DNA of 64,000 nucleotides, from contig OX459105.1 of the NCBI GenBank assembly GCA_949775045.1, forward strand, positions 310,001-374,000, given 5' to 3'. This stretch comes from Metridium senile. Its lineage: Eukaryota; Cnidaria; Anthozoa; Actiniaria; Metridiidae. Under the pieces are notes generated by a model, which searched no databases, was not told where the DNA came from, and saw only the letters and a program-made list of their open reading frames with translations. Made by a program: the position numbers and the translations under genes. Below, piece after piece: positions 48,301-58,800 of the stretch. How positions within the stretch are numbered: the stretch's first letter is position 1; every line of letters begins with the position of its first letter.

Positions 48301-51300
48301 GGTTAAACTAGTGTGGACTATATCAGTGTTTCTAAGGAAATAATTGGAATAAAAATGTACGATAACTAGCTGTTAAACTAGTGTGGACTGCGTCAGTGTT
48401 TCTAAGGAAATAATTGGAATAAAAATGTACGATAACTAGCTGTTAAACTAGTGTGGACTGCGTCAGTGTTTATAAGGAAACAATTGGAATAAAAATGTAC
48501 GATAACTAGCTGTTAAACTAGTGTGGACTGCGTCAGTGTTTATAAGGAAACAATTGGCGTAAAATTGTACGATAACTAGCGGTTAAACTAGACAGTGTGG
48601 ACTGCGTCAGTGTTTCTAAGGTAACAATATAGCTTATACACGCGGTAAAACAGATATTTCATGCAGTACTTACTGACGTTTCTGCCTGTTGTACTTTACC
48701 TGGTTTGACTGTTATCGTTCCTGTCTTGGTGTCCATGCCGTACGGGTTTTGTGCCTGACATTTGACGACCGTTAACTTTTTTCTAACCGTGAACGCGAAG
48801 TACGATGTGTAGCTATCCTCGAAGCGTTTTTGTTTTCCCTCGTAATAACGATTATCAACTAACCATCTAGAAACAACGATAAATAGATCAATAGGATGAT
48901 GGTGAGTATGAAGATGGTGGTGGTGGTGGTGGTGGTGATGGTGGTGATGATGGTGGTGGTGATGGAGGTGGTGATGGTGATAGTGATAGTGATGATGATG
49001 ATTAAAATGAAGATGGTGGTGGTGGTGGTAGCGATGGTGATGGTGCTGATGACAGTGATAATGATGAAGGTGATGCTGACGATGACGATGACGTTGATGA
49101 TGATGGTGGTGGTGGCAGTGACAATGTAATAATGATGACGAATTGTTTATCCAACATCTGATATCAAAGTTTAAAATGGAAGTCTTTATTCAATAGAATA
49201 TACACTAACATGCACAACTGTTACAACTGCAAGAATTGAACCCATACCTCATTGTTACCGGCGGGGTGCCATTCGCCGCACACCGGAGAACTATCTTAGT
49301 ACCGATATCTGCAGTAAGGTTAAGGGTTGCCATGGTGATCACCACCGGCCTTGCTCTCCGTTCAATGGACACTAGATAAATACAGCAACAACAACAAAAA
49401 ATATATTAATTTTCCAGGATTCATCGTTGATTGATTGATTGCATGATTGATTGATTGATTGATTGATTGTTTGTTTGTTTGGTTAATTGATTGATTGATT
49501 GCATGATTGATTGATTGATTGTTTGGTTGATTGATTGGTTGATTGGTTGATTGATTGGTTGATTGGTTGATTGGTTGATTGGTTGATTGGTTGATTGATT
49601 GGCTGATTGGTTGGTTGATTGGTTGATTGGTTGGTTGATTGGTTGATTGGTTGATTGGTTGATTGATTGATTGATTGGTTGGTTAATTGGTTGATTGATT
49701 AATTGATTGATTGGTTGATTGATTGATTGATTGATTGATTGTACTTACATTTATTGACATGGACAAAACCAGCCCTGTATGTACTGCCATAACTATTTTC
49801 GGCAACGCAGCGTACGTTAATTGAGCGGGGTTCCTGAGCTTGTAGAGTGAGGACTGATATATAGTGATCTTTGTATCGCCGTTGTTCAACTTGGCCACTT
49901 ATTTTGCTATTGCCGTCCTTAACCCAACTGATTGGATAAAAATGATATTTAAATTGACTTCGTTATTCTCAGCATCATCATCATCATTCTCATCAGCATC
50001 AGCATCACAAACATCATCATCATGACTATCATCTTCATCATCACTATGTCATCGTCATCACCATCATGTTAATAATAATCACTATCAGCGTCATCAACAT
50101 CATCACTATTGTCTTTCATTGTCATCACCACTGACCACCACCACCACCGTCATTATCACCATCATTATAATCATCATCGTCAACATCATATCATCTACAT
50201 CACTATCGTGATAATCACCATCACCATCACCAATATCATCATCATCACCACCACCATCATCATCACCATCACCAATATCATCATCATCACAACCACCATC
50301 ATCATCACCATCACCACCATCATCATCACCATCACCACCACCATCATCACCATCATTATTATCATTACCATATACCTTATAGTTAGTGGTTGTGTCCCGT
50401 TAGCTTTACAGGTCAACACGACCTTGTCATTGACATTAACAGTAGCGTTTAGTTGAGCACTAAAAATCACGGGAGGCTCAGCTTTTGTAGTGGTTGGTGG
50501 TAGTGTGGACTTTGGCTCTATACGTGAAAGAAAAAAAACAAAATGATGGCATTAATATACTGCTGAATTCCTACAATGATGTTTATCCATCCATTTTTAT
50601 AACTATTTATCCATCATTCATTCAACCAACCAACCAACCAACCAACCAACCAACCAACCAACCAACCAACCAACCAACCAACCAACCAACCAACCAACCA
50701 ACCAACCAACCAACCAACCAACCAACCAACCAATCAATCTTTTATTCATTCATTCATCTACTTAATATTTATCAATCCATCCATCCACTCACTCTTTTAT
50801 TTATTCATCCATCCATTCATCCGTTTATTCATCCATCCATCCACCCATCCATCCCTTCATTCATGCATCCATTCATTCATCCCTTTATTCTTCCATCCAT
50901 CCCTTCATTCATTCATCCATCCATCCATCCATTCATCCATCTATTCATCCATCCATCCATCCATTCATTCATCCATCCATCCATCCTTCTTACCTGTGAC
51001 GCCCAGTTTTCCATACATACTAATGATCTGCCCACTATTTGGATCCGTTGCATGGCAACCATATACCCCACTGTCGTTCTTATTGACGTTTCTTATGATC
51101 AACGTGGATCTCTTCTTGTTCTTCTTAACAATATCAATATGGCTATCAAAAGGGTCTTCCTGTAAGAATTGGCTATTCTTGGACCATTTCATGGATATTC
51201 GTTTCTTTGAACCACGAACATGACAAATGAACCTACAGGTTTCGCCTGCTTTGTAAGTAGTCATGTTCTTGAAACGTTTTGCGAAAAATATCGATATTTT

Positions 51301-54300
51301 AGGCTGTGTTGGTGGAGGTGTAGTTGTAGGGATAGTAGCTATAGTAGTAGTTGCCGCTGTTGTTGTTGTTGTTGTTGTTGGAGTAGTTGCTGCTGCTGTT
51401 GTTGTAGGTGGAAAGGTTGTTCTTGTGGTTGGTAGAGCGGATGAGATGGCTGGTTGTGTTAACGCTTGAAGAGTTGTTGCTACAGAACCTACAAAATATC
51501 AAACAAAAATGATGCTACAAAAAATGATACTGTTGCAAACTATCGTACCATCAAGAATCACATACTATCGCTTGTAGGAAATCGTATCATATCGTACAGT
51601 ACCGTATCATATCGTATAATATAGTATCGTATATATGGTATCGTATCATATCGTACAATAGCGTACAGTACTATTGCATCGTAACATATCGTACAGTATC
51701 GTAACATATCGTACAGTATCGTATGGTATCATATCGTATAATAGCGTACAGTACTATAGCACCGTAACATATCGTACAGTACCGCATCATATCGTATCGT
51801 ACAGTATCGTAACATATCGTACCGTATAGTATCATATCGTATCGTATCATATCGTATCGTATCATATCGTACAGTATCGTATCATATCGTACAATAGCGT
51901 ACAGTACTATAGCATCGTAACATATCGTACAGTACCGTATCATATCGTATCGTACAGTATCGTTTTGTATGTATATTTTATCGTATCACATATGCATGTT
52001 TATATTGTGACATATCATATTCTAAAATCTAACTGCTTTAATGTTCAGTAATGTTAATACTTTTAAGCGTGCAAACTAATACTCTAGTTTCATGTTATCT
52101 AGCACCGCTGCACAATTTGACAAAAAGCGCATTTGCACAGGCATAATCTCGATTCGGAGTAAATTTCAATGTGGTTTTCTATTGTTAACGGTGGCATTTT
52201 CCCGTGCTTGGAATTTGCGAAAATTTTTACAACAAATCGATGCTTATCCCTGTGCAAATTCGCCTTTTGTCAAATAGTACAGCGGTGCTAGATAACGTGC
52301 AACTGGAGTATTCATCTGAATAACATTCAGCATAATGAATACTTACTGTCTTTAGCAACAGCAATAAACTTGGCTCTGATTCCGCTGAACGTCACAGACG
52401 AGTCCGATTTGAAGAACACTGTCATTTGATTGGTAGTCGCCATGATTGGGAATGGCCTCATTCCGCCACAGTACTTTCCAATCATGTTGGCTGATGTACT
52501 ACTCCCATCGTATACTCGTACGTAGTCGTTTGAACAATGTGAGCTTCTCTCAAGAACAAAATGAAGCATCTGTAGTTTTACCGTTTGGCCCGTTGGTACT
52601 TGTATGTTCCATGTACATTCCAAGTTATCTGGGTAGTTTTGCGGGTAGTTAGGTGTCTCTATGAATCCTTGTTTTCCTTTCTTTGTTCCACCGCAAGGTA
52701 GAGAAAAACCTGTTGGATGAATAGTATTGGTTGTATGGTCATCATCATCATCATCATCATCATTAACATTATCATCATCGTTATCATCATTAACATTATC
52801 ATCACTACTACCATCATCATCATTATCATCATCGTTATCTTCATCGTTATCATTATCATCATCATTATCATCATCATTATCACCATCATTAACATTATCA
52901 TCATCGTTTTCATCATATGAATACATCATCATAGCATTATCATCATCATCACAACCACCACCATCATCATCAATATCACCATCATCATCATCATCATCAC
53001 CATCATCATTATTATTATTATTAGCCTGAGAAGGGGAAGGAGGAAAAAAAGTATGTATTTTCTCAGGATGTATATTATCATTAACAGAATAACAATTAGC
53101 ATTATTATTATCATCATCATCATTATTTATATTATTATCATCATGATCAGCTGAAGTATTATTATTATTAACACAATTTAAAATATTAATGAAAATTCAA
53201 AATTGGATGGATACGGGATAAAATATGGAAAGTTAAAGCATGCTAAAAGCACAATTGAAAAGCCAAGTTTTCAGTTCACGTTTGAATGATGAAATTGTCT
53301 CACAAGACCTGATGTTAGGAGGAAGCTTATTCCATAATTCTGGGGCAGCATTTGAAAAAGCCCCCTTGCCATATGTTTTAAGGTTAAAAGTAGTCTTCAT
53401 ATTATAATTATTATTATCTAAATATTACTAATGTTGTTATTGTGGTTAGAATATCAGCGCTGTTACTAATTCCGCATCAGTTTCAGCCCAAGCAAAGCTA
53501 ATGTGAAAGCTGAGTCCAAAGTCCTAAAAAATAGAGACATTTCAAATTGTGGTTATCTGTAAAGGTCATACTTTAACTTGTCCAAGTGAAAGCATATGCT
53601 ATAAACATACTTTGAACTGATGGCCTGAGAGATACAGAACAGATTGTAACATATAATCTTGGCGCTGTCGTCATGGGAAAATACAACATTTTGTCTGAAA
53701 CTATGTCATGAAATTTTGGTTTACATTTTTGCTCTAAGCTCATGAATTAAGATACCCCAGCGACAAACTAGATTTAATGAATAGAGTACAATTTGATTAA
53801 TCAGTCATAATAAAGTACAAAATTTTCTCTGCAACAATATTACAGTAGTGACATATTTAGTCTTTTTTTCTCTAGTCGATAAACTTATGTATAGTACTAG
53901 TGGTATTATGATTTAGCAGTTGCACTGTTATGTCTATTATGTCTGTTATGTCTATTGAAAGAATCATTTTCACTTTAACTGTCACAGAGCATACTATGAC
54001 TCACTTGTGATGAATCAATTCATCTTACAGAACGTTTCCTTTGCAGACAAATGAGCTCTTTCAAAGGTTATTCACCATAATAAATCCATGTATTGTTATT
54101 TAAATTGAATTTTACACCCAAGACATCCAGAAATAGACAATACCATATTAAGTAAGTAAGTAAGTAAGTATGTAAGAAACTTTATTTATAGAGGATAGCA
54201 CTAAATAGCTAAAAGCTAATAAACTTGTGGCCCTCGATATTTGAAAGTGAAAGTTCGTTTTGGCATATGAAAATAATCGCGGTTTAATTTTTCTTTGTGA

Positions 54301-55367
54301 AGAGCAAATTTGAATAACAATAAAAAAATCTTGACTTTGAAATATCGAAACTACTCTGATTCCAAAATTGCAACTTAAGTTTTTATAATTGAAAGATAAA
54401 TTTTACTCTAACGCGATCTATTAAAACGCAATGTTCTAAATCTATTTATTTAGAGAAAAACGCTTCAGTTTCAACACTGACAACAAAATACGGGTTTCAG
54501 CTTTTTGTACTGTCTGGATGGCTTTGTATTTGTAGACAAAAGAGGTTTTTAAAAGCAGGGAAAAAACCCAAATCTGTTCGGAAAATCTGTGATATGTGGC
54601 ACGTTTTGAACAATTTTAACTGGCTCATAAAATCAAAATGCATATAAGGCCAATATAAGTAATTGAAAATCTATACATATTAAATGAAATAATTGATTAA
54701 ATAATTAATAAATAAACATATTAATCAGAGGAGAAAATGGGTGAAAATCTGCTGCTTTTAGAACCATTTTTAAGAGAAAAATAAATGATATTTTTATTTT
54801 TCAAACATGAAGAAACTGCAATATAAATATTAGGTCGGACAAAATGGTACATAAGATCATAAGTTACGATAATAAATCATAGATTTATAATTAGAAGTTA
54901 GTTCAACACTTGAACTGTCAATAGTAATAATCTATTTGGTAAAAGGAATGTCCAATATAGTATAATAATAATTTGTTTGAGAGTTTGTCATGACAGACAA
55001 GACATGATCACAAGGACAAATACATTATCAAATTTACTTGTCATAAATATCAAATTTGTCAAAGGACAATTGTAAACTGTCGTGGACATGAAAGCTTTAA
55101 ATAGTAGACAAGTTTTTTGAGTGTGGGAGTAAGGATGTTGTACAATGAGCGTTTTTTGTAGTTTTAAAGGAAGTCTGGCTGGTTTTTGTAAGCGCGCGTA
55201 TATAACATATGCTTCAACGCGCAACTTTCCATTATATCACAACAATAAACTATTATTCCACGCAAAAAGCTAGCTTTTAGAGCTAAATATTAGACCAAAT
55301 TACCTGAGACTTGTATCAGAGAATGGCTGAAGATAAGGAGACTCAGAAAGTCTGGACGTAGCTTCAT
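45334..55367 (-). CDS. Receptor tyrosine pseudokinase: CUB, three Ig domains, TM
   Basis: Nine exons join in phase: 55367-55304, 52709-52347, 51488-50994, 50517-50376, 49927-49749, 49371-49248, 48866-48700, 48162-47869 and 46172-45334. They encode 888 residues. The order is a signal peptide (1-21), a CUB domain (about 25-140: [31 protein letters not shown]), a Thr/Pro-rich stalk, three Ig domains ([35 protein letters not shown]), a TM helix, a juxtamembrane TYVNPR and a kinase fold. Lys635 (HVKVLK) and the alpha-C Glu region are kept. The HRD motif reads HRQ (744-746) and DFG reads NIG (764-766), so both key aspartates are missing. PVRWLP, DVWSFG and the C-lobe are normal. Catalytic death is inferred from family rules (compare PTK7, ErbB3, RYK). 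The Ig layout and lack of Frizzled/Kringle domains argue against ROR. Orthology is unresolved. Confidence 0.9.
46410..46560. mobile_element. LINE-like 3' tail with (ACAT)n
   Basis: (ACAT)n is followed by TTTATTGGAGCTCCCCATAG and GGCTTTTCAGGCC, which resembles a retroposon 3' end read in reverse. It lies in the last intron of the receptor gene. Confidence 0.5.
46801..47601. mobile_element. MITE with about 95-bp TIRs (TAGCCTGCGTAGCAG)
   Basis: The left end TAGCCTGCGTAGCAGTTCCT and right end mirror continue through GAGAATGAGGGCCTGCAGAC. There is no transposase. It lies in the last intron of the receptor gene. Confidence 0.85.
48215..48625 (-). repeat. About 65-70 bp tandem repeat, six units
   Basis: Units contain GATAACTAGCGGTTAAACTA, GTGTGGACTGCGTCAGTGTT and AAATAATTGGAATAAAA. 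They are a diverged relative of the 93-bp PLE-associated units. A half hammerhead (TTACTGACGTTTC) follows at about 48670, just before the exon ending at 48700. Confidence 0.82.
48895..49140. repeat. (GGT/GAT)n tract
   Basis: Imperfect trinucleotide repeats in a receptor-gene intron. Confidence 0.9.
49425..49745. repeat. (TTGA/TTGG)n tetranucleotide tract
   Basis: A long TTGATTGATTGG array abuts the donor of the exon ending at 49749. Confidence 0.93.
49965..50370. repeat. (CAT/CAC)n tract
   Basis: Imperfect ATC repeats lie directly next to the exon ending at 50376. The poly-Met/Val frame that runs into this exon is not the true reading upstream of the donor. Confidence 0.92.
50600..50990. 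repeat. (CCAA)n then (CATC/CATT)n tracts
   Basis: About 100 bp of pure CCAA are followed by CATC/CATT units, with the Ig1 exon ending at 50994 immediately adjacent. Confidence 0.93.
51560..51970. repeat. ATCGTATC/ATCGTAC-type repeat
   Basis: Imperfect 5- and 10-bp units of CGTAT and CATAT, with higher-order blocks including ACAGTACTATAGCA. It lies between the CUB and stalk exons. Confidence 0.9.
52095..52300. mobile_element. MITE copy 2 (family of 8815-9000)
   Basis: The ends GTTATCTAGCACCGCTG and CAGCGGTGCTAGATAAC are inverted. TTTGCACAGG and CGCCTTTTGTCAAA lie inside. It sits close to the CUB exon donor. Confidence 0.82.
52735..53165. repeat. (ATC)n/(ATT)n tracts
   Basis: Trinucleotide repeats lie just upstream (in transcript sense) of the CUB exon, and include a small unrelated insert at about 53020-53090. 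Confidence 0.92.
53170..53400 (+). mobile_element. CR1/L2-like LINE 3' remnant
   Basis: TTAGGAGGAAGCTTATTCCA, GGGGCAGCATTTGAAAAAGC and CCCTTGCC resemble the conserved 3' end of CR1/L2-type LINEs. It is preceded by a long ATT tract as expected for the tail. The assignment is from memory of the motif. Confidence 0.5.
53401..55303. other. First intron of receptor gene, no recognised gene
   Basis: AT-rich. It contains an (AAGT)n-linked retroposon tail at 54150-54240 (TTTATTTATAGAGGATAGCA), similar to one at 56200-56290. Otherwise nothing is recognised. Confidence 0.55.
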
Positions 55368-55862
55368 TTGGTGAAATTTCGAAGCAGTTTTTGTCGCAGA
55401 AGGAACGCAGAGAAAGTTGGCGAAATTTTCGATTCTTTGGACCAAGAAATCTTCAAGCAGAATTGCACTGCTTGAAACTGTTATAAATAGCTAGAACTTT
55501 CTTCTCTTCAAGGGTGAGACGTTTACGAAGAATGACCTTGCCGAAATTTGAGATTTTGTGGAAGAAACATGACGAAGATTTCGGAAATTCCGTAATACTG
55601 CAAATGCCAAACTATTCAACTGAAACGGAAATACGTCACATCCTGGATCCTCGTCACATCACGCCTTTCCGGTACCTTCACGAGAAATCTCCGTAAATAT
55701 ATCGGCTATTCCCGAACAGGTTTCGATCGTTTCATTCTGAACAAGATGGCGGCAAAATAAGCTGATTTGAAAGTTTGTTGAGCTCTGCAGTTTTTTGCTT
55801 ATTAGAGAGTGAAAGATCATGTACAACTAGGAATAAGTCTTCAAAATGATACTAAATCCAAC
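55368..55862. promoter_or_regulatory. Divergent promoter, receptor pseudokinase and RAD17
   Basis: The two start codons lie 495 bp apart facing outwards. AAGATGGCGGC at 55743-55753 matches a YY1-type element often found near metazoan starts, here upstream of RAD17. The short frame at 55514-55696 has no domain. Function is inferred from layout. Confidence 0.5.
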
Positions 55863-58800
55863 ATGGTAAGATTGATAGTTTTTAAAATTGGAGAAATGAG
55901 CCATTTGAACAAGAAAATTGACATTTGGCGCATAGGCGCATAAGTACAACTTATTTTTATGTCATTGTTTGCAGAGTTATTCAAAAGAGTCCTTTATAGT
56001 TCTTGATGATGATGAAGAGGATAATGTCATTGTGGATTCACCACAAATTACAACGCGAGATTCCAAGTTAAGGTTGGTTTTAAACCCAAAGAAATTAATC
56101 GATGTAACTGATAATCGAACAAAATCGGTGATAGTCAATTGTATTTAAAAAAAAATTAATGCTTTTAATTTAACAATTATTTGTGGAAGGCGAAGTAAGT
56201 AAGCAAACTCTTTATTTCTCGAGGGTGACACTAAATAGACAAAGAATACTAACAAACCTATCTGTGGTCCTCGATCAATACATCTTACAAACAAATAAAT
56301 AGATTAAAAGCTATGAAATACAAATATAAATGTTAAAAGACTATATATAAAAGTGAATATAGAAGTATATATATATATATAGAAGTGAATATCGGTGAAT
56401 AATAACCAAGACGGAGTCGAGGTTATTATAAATTCACCGATATATTCACTGAGCCTGAGGTGGATAATTGTTTTAGTATAAATACAAAAGTGATTATTTC
56501 AAAAAGTAAAAATAACCAGCCTTTTTGAAGAAAAACTGTTCATTTCTTATTTCTAAAAGCGAGCGAAACGCTGTAGGTGATTTTTGAGAAATAGTGTGAA
56601 TAGACGATTTTCCATAATCTCTTGTGTATATATACTAACAATGATTAACCGATGAGCTGTAATAAATGTGAGTCTTTATTTAGTAATAGTAAATGATGAA
56701 AATTGACAATAATCACTTTAAACCTTGAGGCAAGCATTTATGTTAGAATTGAAAATAATCTATATTATATAGCGCAAATATCTATGTGTATATAACAGGT
56801 TCCCATTTAAATCTGTACTTTCCCATTTAAATCTGTACTTTCCCATTTAAATCTGTACTTATGCAAATTTTGTTGATGTGTGCTAAACACACAGATCAAC
56901 CAATCAGAGAAGTTCACTTCAGAAATAATATACTTTGATTGGTTGATCTGTGTGTTTAGCACACATCAACACAATTTGCATAAGTACAGATTTAAATGGG
57001 AACCTGGGGCCAGTTGTACGAAGGGTGGATAAAGTTATCCGCGGATAAAAGTTATCCACTGCATAGGTTTTTTATAGATTTTATCCGCTGGATAAGGATT
57101 TATCCGGTGGATAGCGCTATTCACCCTTCGTACAACCGGCCCCTGTTGTATAAACAAATGTGCAAAAATAAAGTTTATGTTATTGTTCTTTTTGAAATAG
57201 TTTTTCACAGACAAGAGGTACGGCAGGTATGGACAGATATATTGTGATATTTTATCACCATCAGTATTGTTATCATCATCATCAACATTATGATCATCAT
57301 CATCATTGTGATCACTTTTATTAATGTCATCATCATCATCATTATTATATACACATCACATTCATCATCATCATCATTTCCATTTAATTATCATTATTAT
57401 TTTGATTGTCATCACTATCATAATCATTATTCATCATTATCATCATCATCATTATATACATTATCAAAATCATCAAAATCATCAGAAAGTCTTTTATTAT
57501 TTTTATGATGATTTTAATTGTGGCGTCACTATCATAATCAGTATTCATAATCATCACTTTCAACATCATCATCATCATCATTATTATTATATTTTTCATT
57601 ATCATCATCATCATCACCACCAAGTACATCATCATCATTATCACTATCAGTATCATCGTTATCACTACTTTATCAAATTGTTTGATTGACAGGACGTCAT
57701 TTGGTTACCAAGACCAAGTCTTTACCATCAAAGACAAGCTCGAAGACCACATCCTCCAAGGTGAATATTTTGCTTTTCTAAAACTCTGTATTGTTTGAAT
57801 TCATTTGCATTAAATTTGGCACATGTGAGATGCGACGTTTGAGCTAGGCCTAAGATAAATAAACAGAAATCTTATTTATATTTATAATGCTCGCTCAATG
57901 TTAAATTACATAAGATATAAATGTGCCCTAGGAATTACAAATTACTGCGGTTTTTGTCTTTATGCAAACTCAGACATGTCAATCAGCTATTTGTGAAATA
58001 CGTTTTTGGCTGCTGATGATTTCTAGGCACTTTTCATGTTTTTGATTTACGACAGCCAAAAACATAGTTTAATAACTAACCAATGGAATGTCTCAGTTCT
58101 CAGAATGTTATCATAATGTTACTTGTTTTTTATTGATTGAATTTTCTTTTTTCTTGCAAGAGGTGACGTACAGTGACATATTTTGTTATGGTTTTGCCAA
58201 CCAACCATTGTTATTAGAACAAAGAAAATTAACAAATCTATTGTGAACATGGTTGGCAAATTAGCATCACAATACCAACACTTGTAAACACTACGCTCAA
58301 CTATAGGTTGACGTACAGTGACGTATTTTGTTATGGTTTTGCCAACCAACCATTGTTATTAGAACAAAGAAAATTAAAAAATCTATTGTTAAAATGGTTG
58401 GCAAATCAGCATCACAATACCAACACTTGTAAACATTACGCTCAACTATAGGTTGACGTACAGTGACGTATTTTGTTATGGTTTTGCCAACCAACCATTG
58501 TTATTAGAACAAAGAAAATTACAAAATCTATTGTGAACATGGTTGGCAAATTAGCATCACAATACCAACACTTGTAAACATTACGCTCAACTATAGGTTG
58601 ACGTACAGTGGTCAACGTATTTTGTTATGGTTTTGCCAACCAACCATTGTTATTAGAACAAAGAAAATTACAAAATCTATTGTGAACATGGTTGGCAAAT
58701 TAGCATCACAATACCAACACTTGTAAACATTACGCTCAACTATAGGTTGACGTACAGTGACGTATTTTGTTATGGTTTTGCCAACCAACCATTGTTATTA

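Noticed and set aside
52327..52932. CUB protein starting with an acidic Asp/Asn-rich segment
   Set aside because: The acidic part is an ATC repeat upstream of the acceptor at 52710; the spliced first exon at 55367-55304 supplies a signal peptide in matching phase.
55514..55696. 60-residue gene in the RAD17/receptor promoter
   Set aside because: No domain or splice context, and its position within a short divergent promoter makes a gene unlikely.
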